From assembly GCA_017303415.1 (NCBI GenBank), contig JAFLBJ010000001.1, positions 1,426,001 through 1,490,000 on the forward strand: a stretch of 64,000 bases of DNA, written 5' to 3'. Made by a program: the position numbers and the translations under genes. This DNA comes from Chitinophagales bacterium (GTDB lineage Bacteria > Bacteroidota > Bacteroidia > Chitinophagales > Chitinophagaceae). How positions within the stretch are numbered: the stretch's first letter is position 1; each line of letters starts with the position of its first letter. The notes below the pieces were generated by a model, which made no database searches, had not been told where the DNA came from, and saw only the letters and a list, made by a program, of their open reading frames with translations. This document shows, one piece after another, positions 45,501-54,504 of the stretch.

Positions 45501-46538
45501 ATGAAGTTGAGCAGAACCATATGGACGATTTTGTTTGTTGCCGGGCTTGCGGTGAGCGGTCGGGGTCAGGACCTGCATTTTTCGCAGTTCATGAACTCGC
45601 CCTTGTCAACCAATCCGGCCAACACAGGGTTTATTCCGGATGGGGATTACCGTTTGGGAGTAAATTACCGCAATCAGTGGTCGGCCATCATGACCCTGCC
45701 CTATAAGACAATGAGTGCGTTTGGCGATGTGCAGTTGATGAAGAACCAGATTGAAACTGGATGGTTAGGCGCCGGTATGCTCATATTGCATGATGTGGCC
45801 GGTAGTGGTAACCTTACTTCTTCTAAAGTGTATGGATCGGTCGCCTATCATCAAATGCTCGGCTATTCCAGTCTCTTGTCAGCAGGCTTTAATGTGGGTT
45901 GGGCCGGCAAGCGTATCAATACCACCAATCTGAAATTCCCCGATCAGTTTGACGGAAAATTCTTTGATAATAAACTCCCGACCGCAGTACAGCTTGATAA
46001 TACAAGTGTCAATTACCTTGACCTGCAACTGGGTTTGAATTATGCCTATTTCCCCACAGAAGCCATTTATGTCAATGCCGGCTATTCTGCCATGCATGTG
46101 AACCGGGCAAGGGAATCATTCTTTAATGCAACAGCCGGGGTGGATAACCGGATCTCCGTACGGCATAATGCCTTTGTGAATGCCAGTTTTATGCTGAATG
46201 ATCAATGGATACTCAATCCCAATATTTATTTCAGCACGCAGGCACGCTCCAGCGAGATCGTAGGTGGATTGAATGCCCAATACAACCTTTCCGGGGATGG
46301 TGAACAACAACTGATCGGTGGGGTCTATTACCGACACCAGGATGCCGTGATACCAATGATCGGAATTCAATGGAAGGATATTCGTGCCACCTTTACCTAC
46401 GATGCCACGATCTCTACACTTAAAAATTACAACAATACACGCGGGGCTTTTGAATTCTCCCTGATCAAACAGGGTGTGTTGAATAGCTTTAGTGGGGGTG
46501 AGAAAAGGAGTTTCAAGTGCCCTTCATTTCGTCTTTGA
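45501..46538 (+). CDS. PorP/SprF-family type IX secretion outer-membrane protein
   Basis: A 345-aa outer-membrane beta-barrel protein of the PorP/SprF family, which anchors or helps export the partner type B cargo. The signal peptide (LSRTIWTILFVAGLAVSGRG) is followed by the family start QDLHFSQFMNSPLSTNPANT and VNYRNQWSAIM. Alternating amphipathic strands follow, with a later GGVYYRHQDAVIPMIGIQW and FTYDATISTLKNYNNTRGAFE. The gene belongs with the upstream PKD protein. Its last codons overlap the start of an inverted repeat at 46531. A second copy is at 58555. Confidence 0.93.
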   Translation: MKLSRTIWTILFVAGLAVSGRGQDLHFSQFMNSPLSTNPANTGFIPDGDYRLGVNYRNQWSAIMTLPYKTMSAFGDVQLMKNQIETGWLGAGMLILHDVAGSGNLTSSKVYGSVAYHQMLGYSSLLSAGFNVGWAGKRINTTNLKFPDQFDGKFFDNKLPTAVQLDNTSVNYLDLQLGLNYAYFPTEAIYVNAGYSAMHVNRARESFFNATAGVDNRISVRHNAFVNASFMLNDQWILNPNIYFSTQARSSEIVGGLNAQYNLSGDGEQQLIGGVYYRHQDAVIPMIGIQWKDIRATFTYDATISTLKNYNNTRGAFEFSLIKQGVLNSFSGGEKRSFKCPSFRL

Positions 46539-47224
46539 CCAGGATTTTGGGATTTATGGATGGAAAGGATGGGAATATGGGCTTTGAAATGAATGGATTT
46601 TCTATGATTTAGAGGATAGTGTTTTCAAGGACTGGGAAGGGAAAAAAACGATTTTTTACGAGGATAGTTTTGCTGACCATTGCCGTTTTGGGTGGAAATT
46701 GTGATTTTTTTATGCAGTATGAAGAAATCACCAGAAAGGTAATAGGATGTGCAATGAAAGTACACAGCCAACTTGGAAATGGGTTTCAAGAGGTTATTTA
46801 CCAACGGGCCCTCGCGGTGGAGTTTAGGAAGGGAAATATAGAATTTGAACGGGAAATGGAGATGGATATATTCTACGATGATGAGATTATAGGAACCCGG
46901 AGAGTTGATTTTTTTGTGGAAGGTAGGGTAATGGTTGAGTTAAAAGCAGTGATTGAAATGGTGGATGCACATCTTGCTCAGGCCAAAAACTATCTTGAGG
47001 CTTACAACATGGAAATTGGTCTTTTGATTAACTTTGGAGCACCCAGTCTTCAGTTTCGAAGATTATATAATAAAAAATTTACAACTTTTAGAACCCAATC
47101 CAAATGAGATAACTCAGGCAAATTGAGTTATCATACTTCAAATCATTATTGAATTTTGGTTAGATATTAAATCCATAAAAATCAATCCTGCCCATCCTTA
47201 AATCCTCAAAATCTTGGTCCAGAC
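46531..47224. repeat. Inverted-repeat cassette enclosing the second GxxExxY gene
   Basis: The left arm 46531-46576 begins gtctttgaccaggattttgg and the right arm, read on the opposite strand from 47224, begins gtctggaccaagattttgag. About 34 of 45 positions agree. The left arm covers the porP stop codon, and the right arm ends one base before the ATG of the next gene. The repeat differs in sequence from the one at 893-1394 but has the same geometry, and its core recurs at 17388-17432. Confidence 0.72.
46712..47107 (+). CDS. GxxExxY family protein, second copy
   Basis: A 131-aa member of the GxxExxY family: the signature is LGNGFQEVIYQRALAVEF (G-F-Q-E-V-I-Y), and the PD-(D/E)XK-like residues are in RRVDFFVEGRVMVELKAV. 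ATG 46712 is chosen because an upstream frame start (46619) adds a Lys/Phe-rich stretch from repeat-flanking sequence. It resembles the gene at 968 in layout and motif but the two differ widely in sequence. It lies alone between inverted repeats, with no link to its neighbours. Confidence 0.85.
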   Translation: MQYEEITRKVIGCAMKVHSQLGNGFQEVIYQRALAVEFRKGNIEFEREMEMDIFYDDEIIGTRRVDFFVEGRVMVELKAVIEMVDAHLAQAKNYLEAYNMEIGLLINFGAPSLQFRRLYNKKFTTFRTQSK

Positions 47225-47225
47225 G

Positions 47226-47816
47226 ATGAATAAGAAACTTCTCCCCCTCCTTCTCCTCCTCCCCATCCTTTCCCAAGCGCAAAACGAAGACGAACCCACC
47301 AAAGGGAAATTCCGTCAGGAGAATATATTTATTGGTACCGCCCTCAACCTGGGTTTTAGCACCGGGGTATTTCAGATCGGGGCCAATCCCGAAATAGGGT
47401 ATAGCATCACCAATTGGCTGGATGCAGGGATATCCACAAACATCAATTATACTTCCTTCCGGTATAATTCATATAGCGACCGGGTTTTTAATTACGGAGG
47501 AGGAACATTTGTACGTATCTGGCCCGTTCGATTTTTATATCTTACCGCTGTACCTGAGTACAATTGGATAAAGATCACCCGAAAATACCCGAGTGGAACA
47601 CCATCGATTTCTGAAAAGTTCAATGCCAGCAGTCTGCTATTGGGAGCGGGATATGGCAATCGAATCATTGGGCAGACCTATTCTTACTTTGCTATCATGT
47701 TTGATGCTTCCCGTAATATAAATTCACCATACCGCGATGAATTGAATCGGGCACTTCCGGTATTGCGTGCGGGATTCGCCATCTATCTCAAACCAAAAAG
47801 GGAGCGGGAAAATTAA
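47226..47816 (+). CDS. Outer-membrane beta-barrel-like protein
   Basis: A 196-aa exported protein: signal peptide MNKKLLPLLLLLPILSQA, then alternating amphipathic strands (FIGTALNLGFSTGVFQIGAN, GYSITNWLDAGISTNINYTS, NYGGGTFVRIWPVRFLY) and a final LRAGFAIYLKP strand. This fits a small outer-membrane barrel with eight or so strands. ATG 47226 is preferred over an earlier TTG (47214) that lies in the repeat arm. No enzyme motif. Its role is unknown. Confidence 0.75.
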   Translation: MNKKLLPLLLLLPILSQAQNEDEPTKGKFRQENIFIGTALNLGFSTGVFQIGANPEIGYSITNWLDAGISTNINYTSFRYNSYSDRVFNYGGGTFVRIWPVRFLYLTAVPEYNWIKITRKYPSGTPSISEKFNASSLLLGAGYGNRIIGQTYSYFAIMFDASRNINSPYRDELNRALPVLRAGFAIYLKPKREREN

Positions 47817-47945
47817 GAAGGGTATTTTACTTACCTTCATTGCGTTGCATTTGGCATTTTCCGGGCAACGGGTAATTCCTGTTTTGGATTATTGATAATC
47901 CGGAATATCATAGGACAAACCATATTTACTGTTTAATTCTATTCC

Positions 47946-49457
47946 ATGAGCTCTGGACTACTCTTTACCTTCGTCATTGGCTATTTTCTGATCTTACTCG
48001 GCGTAGCCTGGTACACGTCCCGCAAATCCGATAATGATTCTTTTTTTATTGGCAACCGTAGTTCAAACTGGATGCTGGTCGCCTTTGGTATGATCGGTAC
48101 TTCTTTGTCCGGGGTCACTTTTGTAAGTGTACCCGGTGGGGTGGGTACAGGTAACTTTTTTTATTTCCAGGTGGTGTTAGGCTATTTGCTGGGATATCTC
48201 GTGATCGCATTTGTATTGTTGCCCCTGTATTATAAAATGAACCTGACCAGTATCTACACCTATCTGGAACAGCGTTTTGGTATTCAGGCACACAAGGCCG
48301 GGGCTTTTTTCTTTATCCTTTCCAGAACGATCGGCGCTACCGCCCGGCTCTACCTGGTTATAATCGTACTGCAACTTTTTATTTTAGATAAACTCGGGTT
48401 CCCCTTTGTGGCTACGGCTCTCGTCATCCTGGTGATGATCCTCCTATATACTTTTGAAGGGGGTGTAAAGACCATCATTTATACCGACACTTTGCAAACA
48501 ACCGGTATGCTGGTGGGTTTGGTGGCCTGTATTCTCGTCATCACCCGGTCCATGGATACCGACCTCGGAGGAATGCTCCAGATGATCAATGATAAAGGAT
48601 ATTCGCGCATTTTTAACTGGGACGTGAATTCAGGCTCCTTTGCGGTAAAACATATTTTGGGAGGTATGTTCATTGCCATTGCCATGACGGGTCTTGATCA
48701 GGAAATGATGCAAAAGAATATCAGTGTAAAGAACCTGGGTGATTCACAAAAGAACATGATGACCTTTACCGCGATCATGATGGTGGTAAATTTCATGTTC
48801 CTGGTATTGGGTGGGATATTGTATGTCTATGCCGGTAGCAAAGGAATTCAAACCGCACCGGATGATTTGTTTCCCACGATCGCGTTGAGTCCTGAATTCA
48901 GTGGCTCGATCGGTATCATCTTTATCATAGCATTGATATCGGCGTTGTTTCCCAGTGTGGATGGGGCCATCACCTCACTCACCTCCTGTTTCTGCATCGA
49001 TATTCTGGGGTTGAAAAAAAGCACGGCTACAGAGAAGGCTAAGAAAAGCACCCGCCTGAAAGTGCATATCTCCTTTGCCATCCTTTTCTTTTTGCTGGTC
49101 CTTATTTTCAAAGCCATCAATGATAAACTCATCATCGATTTCATCCTCAAATTCGCGGGTATCACCTATGGACCGCTCTTGGGTCTGTTTGCCTTTGGCA
49201 TTTTAACCAAACGCGTACTCAATCCCAAGCTCATTGTTTGGGTATGCATCATTGCCCCCTTACTGGCCATGGGTATCGACATGCTCAGCAGCCCTGAATG
49301 GTATGAAAAGAAACTCCATGTTTCCCTGGGTCTCCAGTCCCTCTCAGATTCGGTGTTCGGAGGGTATAAGATCGGATATGAGTTAATCATTATCAATGGG
49401 TTATTTACATTTTTGGGATTGAGGATGATCTCAAAAAAGACACCGTTATCAAACTAA
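47946..49457 (+). CDS. Sodium:solute symporter family protein
   Basis: A 503-aa inner-membrane transporter with about 13 helices of the SSS family. Early features include YTSRKSDNDSFFIGNRSSNW (the cytoplasmic loop after helix 1), GTSLSGVTFVSVPG in helix 2, and the sodium-site region near FILSRTIGATARLYLVII. The motif GLDQEMMQKNISVK is typical for the group with uncertain substrates in Bacteroidota. The substrate (sugar, amino acid, nucleoside or other) cannot be assigned. It stands alone. Confidence 0.9.
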   Translation: MSSGLLFTFVIGYFLILLGVAWYTSRKSDNDSFFIGNRSSNWMLVAFGMIGTSLSGVTFVSVPGGVGTGNFFYFQVVLGYLLGYLVIAFVLLPLYYKMNLTSIYTYLEQRFGIQAHKAGAFFFILSRTIGATARLYLVIIVLQLFILDKLGFPFVATALVILVMILLYTFEGGVKTIIYTDTLQTTGMLVGLVACILVITRSMDTDLGGMLQMINDKGYSRIFNWDVNSGSFAVKHILGGMFIAIAMTGLDQEMMQKNISVKNLGDSQKNMMTFTAIMMVVNFMFLVLGGILYVYAGSKGIQTAPDDLFPTIALSPEFSGSIGIIFIIALISALFPSVDGAITSLTSCFCIDILGLKKSTATEKAKKSTRLKVHISFAILFFLLVLIFKAINDKLIIDFILKFAGITYGPLLGLFAFGILTKRVLNPKLIVWVCIIAPLLAMGIDMLSSPEWYEKKLHVSLGLQSLSDSVFGGYKIGYELIIINGLFTFLGLRMISKKTPLSN

Positions 49458-49494
49458 ATGTTTGATTTTCACGTTATTTACTTTCTGTCCCGGC

Positions 49495-49522
49495 GCCTCC
49501 GTGGTTTTTTTACCATAGAGGC
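49495..49522. repeat. Small hairpin between symporter and LOG genes
   Basis: gcctccgtggt (49495-49505) and accatagaggc (49512-49522) form a stem with two mismatches and a short T-rich loop. It could terminate the symporter transcript or be part of a dispersed palindrome (the following cacagagacatagag is common in such repeats). Confidence 0.5.
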
Positions 49523-49557
49523 ACAGAGACATAGAGAAAAAACAGCTTGTTGATATT

Positions 49558-50256
49558 ATGAATGACACACTAAAGAAATCCAAACAGAGAAACTGGACCG
49601 AATCCAAAGCACATTCCAGCTGGCAAATTTTCAAGATCATGGCCGAGTTTGTAGATGGCTTTGAAGCCCTCGCCAAGATAGGCCCCTGTATATCCATCTT
49701 CGGTTCTGCCCGTACACAACCCGGTAGCCCCTATTACGACCTGACTGTGGATGTCGCCAAGCGACTGTCTGAAGAAGGCTTCGGCATCATCACAGGCGGT
49801 GGCCCCGGCGTTATGGAAGCCGCCAATAAAGGTGCCCAATTAGGCGGGGGAAAATCGGTTGGGTTGAATATAGACCTCCCGTTTGAACAACATGCCAATG
49901 ACTATATAGACAAAGCCGCTAATCTCGACTTTGATTATTTCTTTGTCCGAAAGGTTATGTTCACCAAATACTCGCAGGGATTTATCATGATGCCCGGAGG
50001 GTTTGGAACCATGGATGAGTTCTTTGAAGTAGCCACTTTGATCCAAACAGGAAAGATGTTACGGGTTCCCCTGGTACTGGTAGGCACAGCCTATTGGGGA
50101 GGGTTGATGAAATGGATCGAAGAAGTAATGCTGACCAGGGAGAATAATATTTCGTCTGAAGACCTGGCTTTGTTGAAGGTAGTGGATACGCCGGCGGAAG
50201 TGGCTGAGTATGTATTACAGTACTACAATAAGCACGCGCTCCAACCGAATTTCTGA
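49558..50256 (+). CDS. LOG-family protein (cytokinin-type nucleotide phosphoribohydrolase-like)
   Basis: A 232-aa protein of the LOG/YvdD group, which hydrolyses nucleoside monophosphates to base and ribose 5-phosphate. The N-terminal strand ISIFGSARTQPGSPYY and the loop GFGIITGGGPGVMEAANKGA are typical. The catalytic motif appears as MMPGGFGTMDEFFEV (PGGxGTxxE), with the preceding FFVRKVMFTKYSQGF. The real bacterial substrate is not known; activity on AMP is frequent in the family. It stands alone, downstream of the hairpin. Confidence 0.9.
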   Translation: MNDTLKKSKQRNWTESKAHSSWQIFKIMAEFVDGFEALAKIGPCISIFGSARTQPGSPYYDLTVDVAKRLSEEGFGIITGGGPGVMEAANKGAQLGGGKSVGLNIDLPFEQHANDYIDKAANLDFDYFFVRKVMFTKYSQGFIMMPGGFGTMDEFFEVATLIQTGKMLRVPLVLVGTAYWGGLMKWIEEVMLTRENNISSEDLALLKVVDTPAEVAEYVLQYYNKHALQPNF

Positions 50257-50267
50257 TTTATTGTTTC

Positions 50268-50302
50268 GTGCAGCGTTCGCCTCGGTTATCGCCGCATGAA
50301 AC
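50268..50302. repeat. GC-rich palindromic repeat
   Basis: gtttcgtgcagcgttcgcc is followed by cgccgcatgaaac, imperfect inverted copies of a gtttc.tgc.gc motif. It resembles the arm of the GxxExxY cassette at 893 (tttctcgcggcg) and the repeat at 52588. Confidence 0.5.
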
Positions 50303-50314
50303 TTCAATAGCTAC

Positions 50315-50345
50315 AATCCTTGTATTTTTGCAAAAAACAAGGATT
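50315..50345. promoter_or_regulatory. Promoter box inside a perfect 9-bp inverted repeat
   Basis: aatccttgt (50315-50323) pairs with acaaggatt (50337-50345), and the loop contains the consensus -7 box TATTTTTG (50323-50330). The right arm touches the TTG start of the O-methyltransferase. This could be an operator, or the start of a 5' leader too short to hold a ribosome site. Confidence 0.6.
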
Positions 50346-50983
50346 TGGATCTGATCCCCGCTTTAGTTGAGCAGTATGCGTTGAAATATACCAGCCCCGA
50401 AGATCCGGTACTGGTTGAGCTGGACCAGTTCACCAAATCGTACCATGCAGAACACCACATGCTCAGTGGCGCCCTGCAGGGAAAATTTCTGGAAATGGTC
50501 AGCCACATGATCCGCCCCCGTAGGATATTGGAGATCGGCACTTTTACGGGATACAGTGCCCTTTGTCTGGTGAAAGGACTACAACCCGATGGGCATTTAC
50601 ATACAATAGAGAAAAGAGAAGAAGAAGCTGTGGTGGCCCGTCGTTTCTTTGCCAAAGCAGGCAAAGAGGACCAGATCACCCTGCATGTGGGCGATGCAAA
50701 AACCATCATCCCCACCCTGAAGGAGGACTGGGACCTTGTATTCATTGATGCCGATAAACCCGGCTATATCGAATATTTTAACTTGATTTTTCCCCAACTC
50801 CGGCCAAACGGCTTTATTTTAGCAGATAATATATTCTTTCATGGGCAGGTATTGGAGGAGGAAGTCAAAGGAAAGAACGCAAAAGCCATCCAGGCCTTTA
50901 ATGAATTTATAAACGAACAAACCGGGATCGATAAGACCATCCTCACCCTGCGTGACGGATTGTTCCTGATCCGCAAATGCTGA
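50345..50983 (+). CDS. Class I SAM-dependent O-methyltransferase
   Basis: A 212-aa methyltransferase of the catechol-O-methyltransferase-like (YrrM) group. The SAM loop is ILEIGTFTGYSALCLVKGL (about residues 60-78), followed by LHTIEKREEEAVVARRFFAK. The catalytic metal-site part is WDLVFIDADKPGYIEYFNL and LADNIFFHGQVLEEEV. Length is typical. The start is TTG 50345, only 14 nt after the -7 box, so the leader must be very short. The acceptor is unknown. It is followed after 4 nt by the glucosaminidase gene, so the two may be co-transcribed. Confidence 0.9.
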   Translation: MDLIPALVEQYALKYTSPEDPVLVELDQFTKSYHAEHHMLSGALQGKFLEMVSHMIRPRRILEIGTFTGYSALCLVKGLQPDGHLHTIEKREEEAVVARRFFAKAGKEDQITLHVGDAKTIIPTLKEDWDLVFIDADKPGYIEYFNLIFPQLRPNGFILADNIFFHGQVLEEEVKGKNAKAIQAFNEFINEQTGIDKTILTLRDGLFLIRKC

Positions 50984-50987
50984 ATTC

Positions 50988-52004
50988 GTGAAAAAGATCC
51001 TGTTACTGACCTTATTGATCGGTGGACTCATCGAACTCCGGGCACAAAGCCGGGAAGAGATCATCCGGCAATATATTGACACCTATAAGGAACTGGCTAT
51101 TGAGGAAATGCTCCGCACCGGTGTTCCTGCTTCGATCAAACTGGCACAAGGGATTCACGAAACTGAAGCCGGACAAAGTGTACTGGTCCAGAAGTCAAAC
51201 AATCATTTTGGGATCAAATGCAAATCTACCTGGACCGGTGAGCGTGTCTCCCACACGGATGATGCGCCCAATGAGTGTTTTCGAAAATATCCTTCCGCCA
51301 TCGATTCTTATCGTGATCATTCCAATTTCCTGAAAGGGAATACCCGCTATGCTTTTCTGTTTAACCTGGATCCGGAAGATTATCAGGCCTGGGCCTATGG
51401 ATTGAAAAGAGCAGGATATGCCACCAATCCACGCTATCCACAAGTGATCATCAAACTCATTGAAGATTTTCAATTGAATGATTATACCTTGATCGCCTTA
51501 GGCAAAATGGACCGTGGGGCACAATGGGTCAAGAATGAGATTCCCGTGAAAGAACAGGAGGAGCAGACCCCTCCGGCGGTGACCGAACAGGAAGTTACAG
51601 AAGCCCCTGCAGTGGTGGAACCCGAAATCAGTTATCCCGAAGGTGAATTCAAATTGAATGAGACCCGGGTGGTATTTGTCAGGGCAGGTACATCCCTCTT
51701 AGGCATAGCTGAACAGTACGGGCTGCCCCTGGCCCGGATCTATGAATTCAATGAATTGCCCGTAAAAGACCTGGTGGAAAATGACCAGCTGATCTATCTT
51801 CAGCGTAAGCGAAAAACAGGAAATGATATTACGCATATTGTGAAGCCCGGAGAGACCCTTCATTCCATTGCCCAAACCCAGGCTATCCGTCTGGCCAGTC
51901 TCCTCGAGTATAATTATTTGGGGTATGGTATGCAACCGGCTCCTGGAGAAATCCTTTATCTTCGGGCAAAGGCGCCGGCACAACCCAAACTGGTCAAGCG
52001 CTGA
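50988..52004 (+). CDS. Glucosaminidase (GH73-like) with two LysM domains
   Basis: A 338-aa exported peptidoglycan enzyme. Signal peptide KKILLLTLLIGGLIELRA, then a glucosaminidase domain (residues about 25-165): PASIKLAQGIHETEAGQSVL with the catalytic Glu pattern, NNHFGIKCKSTWTGERV and YRDHSNFLKG, which match flagellar-FlgJ-type and Bacteroidota autolysins. A Glu/Pro/Val-rich linker (about 180-215) leads to two LysM modules (FVRAGTSLLGIAEQYGLPLA and HIVKPGETLHSIAQTQAIRL) that hold the enzyme on peptidoglycan. The start is GTG 50988. It likely works in wall turnover or separation. Confidence 0.9.
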   Translation: MKKILLLTLLIGGLIELRAQSREEIIRQYIDTYKELAIEEMLRTGVPASIKLAQGIHETEAGQSVLVQKSNNHFGIKCKSTWTGERVSHTDDAPNECFRKYPSAIDSYRDHSNFLKGNTRYAFLFNLDPEDYQAWAYGLKRAGYATNPRYPQVIIKLIEDFQLNDYTLIALGKMDRGAQWVKNEIPVKEQEEQTPPAVTEQEVTEAPAVVEPEISYPEGEFKLNETRVVFVRAGTSLLGIAEQYGLPLARIYEFNELPVKDLVENDQLIYLQRKRKTGNDITHIVKPGETLHSIAQTQAIRLASLLEYNYLGYGMQPAPGEILYLRAKAPAQPKLVKR

Positions 52005-52030
52005 TTTCAACCACACATTAATGTCCACGT

Positions 52031-52567
52031 ATGTCGCTCATCAAGATACACGATAAGCAATTCAAACCTTTTTTATCCGAACAAGAGATACATGCCCGCA
52101 TTGCTGAACTTGCTGAAGACCTGAACAAGGATTATGCGGGTAAGCGACCCCTCTTTATCGCAATCCTCAATGGCTCTTTTATTTTTGCTGCGGATCTTTT
52201 TAAATCGATCAGTATTGAAGCCGAGATCTGTTTCATCAAGCTCGCTTCCTATAAAGGCACTTCCTCCTCCGGTCAGGTGATCACGGCCATTGGACTCGAT
52301 GTGGACCTCATCAACCGGGATGTAATCATCCTGGAGGATATTGTGGACACCGGGAAAACCCTGAATGAGTTTTTACCCAAACTGCAACACCAGCAACCCG
52401 CCTCTTTAAAGATCGTGGCCCTGCTCCATAAACCCGAAGCGGCGGTCTTCCCGATCAAGATCGATTATACCGGCTTCTCCATCCCCAACCGGTTTGTGGT
52501 AGGGTATGGCTTGGATTATGACGGCCTGGGCCGAAATATCCGGGAAATCTATCAGTTAGCGGAATAA
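52031..52567 (+). CDS. hpt: Hypoxanthine phosphoribosyltransferase
   Basis: A 178-aa type I phosphoribosyltransferase of purine salvage, converting hypoxanthine (and guanine) plus PRPP to IMP/GMP. The PRPP-binding motif is DVIILEDIVDTGKTLNEFLP (near residues 96-115). The N-terminal substrate segment is FIAILNGSFIFAADLFKSI, and the C-terminal IPNRFVVGYGLDYDGLGRNI is diagnostic for Hpt. Length matches the family. ATG 52031 is 27 nt after the glucosaminidase stop. No operon link is needed for function. Confidence 0.93.
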   Translation: MSLIKIHDKQFKPFLSEQEIHARIAELAEDLNKDYAGKRPLFIAILNGSFIFAADLFKSISIEAEICFIKLASYKGTSSSGQVITAIGLDVDLINRDVIILEDIVDTGKTLNEFLPKLQHQQPASLKIVALLHKPEAAVFPIKIDYTGFSIPNRFVVGYGLDYDGLGRNIREIYQLAE

Positions 52568-52587
52568 GTGGGTTAGTGCTAAATACA

Positions 52588-52634
52588 GTTTCGCGCAGCG
52601 GTCGCCGTGCTTCTTTGCGAGGGCAGCGAGAAAC
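52588..52634. repeat. GC-rich palindromic repeat before the vWA gene
   Basis: gtttcgcgcagcgg near 52588 and gcagcgagaaac ending at 52634 are imperfect inverted copies. gcgagaaa also occurs at the right end of the GxxExxY cassette (1387-1394). It is a solo relative of that repeat. Confidence 0.5.
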
Positions 52635-52722
52635 CTTACTTAGTGTGCTCAAATTGTTATTGTTTGGCCAAGATTATAACTCCCCCCAAAAATTTTATAT
52701 CTTTCGGCAAAGGCCCAACGCA

Positions 52723-54498
52723 TTGAAAGCCAATTTAACTATTCTCCTTTTCCTGCTGGGAGGGGGGCTGTCCGCTTTTGGCCAGCAATTCTACCTGCGT
52801 GGGGAGGTCAAAGATGAAAAGGGGATCGCATTGCAAAATGTGAACATCCTGCAACACTCCACCGGCTTTGTATACCGATCGGGCTCGCAAGGGGGGTTTG
52901 GTATTTTGACCCGTCAGGCGATCGATACCCTCACTTTTACCACCGATGGCTATCACAAGGAGACGGTTGTGGCCAAGGCTGATCTATTTACTACTGCTAT
53001 TCTTAAACTCATTCCGGTAGCTGCTTCGATTAAGCGCGATAAACTGGCTTCCCTTACCCAAAACCTCGCCCGCGAATCACAACGTAAATGGTTCATGGGG
53101 GACGAGACCTATGCGTCCATCGTGGAAAATCAGTTTGTTGCTGCTTCCCATTACCCAACTACCGGGTTGGCCCTCAACATTGATAAGGCTTCCTACAGCA
53201 ACGTCCGCCGTTTTATCAGCATGAATACCCTGGTGCCACCCGATGCGGTGCGCATTGAAGAGATGCTGAATTATTTCAACTTCAGTTACCATCCGCCGGA
53301 AGGGAAGGATGTATTCCATATCCGCACCACCTTGACCAATTGCCCCTGGAATACCGAGAACCAGCTTTTCTTTGTCAATGTCTGTTCGAAAAAGGTAAAT
53401 GTGGACTCTCTTCCACCTAGTCACCTCATCTTTCTGATCGATATTTCGGGTTCAATGGATATTCCCAATCGCCTTCCCTTATTGAAATCAGCCTTCCATC
53501 TCCTGGCCGATAACCTAAGGGAAAAGGATACTGTTTCCATTGTTGTATATGGCGGCGTAGTTGGCATCATGTTACAACCTACTGCCGGAAATCAAAAGGA
53601 AAAGATCCATCGGGCGATTGATGAACTTGAGCCGGGTGGCTCCACCCCCGGAGAATCGGGTATCCGTATGGCCTATGCCGTGGCACGCAATCACTTTATC
53701 CCCGATGGAAATAACCGGGTGATACTCGCGACCGATGGAGATTTTAATGTGGGGGTAAAGACAGAGACAGAGTTGGATGAACTGATCTCACGAAATCGCG
53801 AATCCGGTATATACCTGACCTGTTTGGGCGTCGGGATGGGCAATTACAAAGATTCAAAGATCCAGACACTCGCGCGTAAGGGCAACGGAAACTATGCCTA
53901 TATTGATACCTACCAGGAGGCCGAAAAGGTTTTATTGAAAGAGTATACGCAAACCCTGTATGCCGTGGCGGATGATGTGTACATGAATGTGAGTTTTTCG
54001 CCAAGCCTGGTGAAACAGTATCGATTGATTGGATTTGATAATAAAGTTGGGGCCATTGCCGATTCTTTATCGGTGATCGAAGGTGGGGAGATTGGTAGCG
54101 GTCATTCCATGATGGCAGCCTTTGAGATCGTGCCTGTGGGAAATCCGGTCACCATGCGGAATGAAACAGGCTTTGGTGTTATTCAAATGCAATTCCGCCA
54201 CCCCAATGATTCCATGATATGCTATAAAAAATTCGAAGCCCCTAATGCGTTCATTAAATTTGGGGATATAGCGCCTGAATACAGGTTTGCCACTTCAGTC
54301 ATTATGTACGGTTCTATCCTGCGTTCTTCACAGTATGTAAAAAAAGTGGATTGGGACCATGTATTGTTATTGGCCGGGGCTTCCGCCAATCGGGAGGATC
54401 TGACACAAACCCAGTTCATAAGCCTGGTTGAGCAAACCAAGACCCTTTATATCCGGTACAAGAAAAAACGAAAGGGACGCGGCCCCGAATTGGATTAG
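52723..54498 (+). CDS. vWA-domain protein with carboxypeptidase-regulatory-like N-terminus (YfbK-like)
   Basis: A 591-aa exported protein. Signal peptide MKANLTILLFLLGGGLSAFG with start TTG 52723; an earlier GTG at 52576 translates the palindromic repeat and is rejected. A carboxypeptidase-regulatory-like beta domain (about 25-95) is followed by a YfbK-type N-terminal domain (YPTTGLALNIDKASYSNVRR, IRIEEMLNYFNFSY-like) and a vWA domain with MIDAS residues in HLIFLIDISGSMDIPNRLPL and the later LATDGDFNVG. A C-terminal DUF3520-like part ends before a basic tail (RYKKKRKGRG). Such proteins likely bind ligands in metal-dependent manner at the envelope. Role unknown. It converges on dnaJ. Confidence 0.88.
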   Translation: MKANLTILLFLLGGGLSAFGQQFYLRGEVKDEKGIALQNVNILQHSTGFVYRSGSQGGFGILTRQAIDTLTFTTDGYHKETVVAKADLFTTAILKLIPVAASIKRDKLASLTQNLARESQRKWFMGDETYASIVENQFVAASHYPTTGLALNIDKASYSNVRRFISMNTLVPPDAVRIEEMLNYFNFSYHPPEGKDVFHIRTTLTNCPWNTENQLFFVNVCSKKVNVDSLPPSHLIFLIDISGSMDIPNRLPLLKSAFHLLADNLREKDTVSIVVYGGVVGIMLQPTAGNQKEKIHRAIDELEPGGSTPGESGIRMAYAVARNHFIPDGNNRVILATDGDFNVGVKTETELDELISRNRESGIYLTCLGVGMGNYKDSKIQTLARKGNGNYAYIDTYQEAEKVLLKEYTQTLYAVADDVYMNVSFSPSLVKQYRLIGFDNKVGAIADSLSVIEGGEIGSGHSMMAAFEIVPVGNPVTMRNETGFGVIQMQFRHPNDSMICYKKFEAPNAFIKFGDIAPEYRFATSVIMYGSILRSSQYVKKVDWDHVLLLAGASANREDLTQTQFISLVEQTKTLYIRYKKKRKGRGPELD

Positions 54499-54504
54499 TG
54501 GCGC

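Noticed and set aside
52576-52722. N-terminal extension of the vWA protein from GTG 52576
   Set aside because: It translates the palindromic repeat and places 49 residues before an obvious signal peptide.
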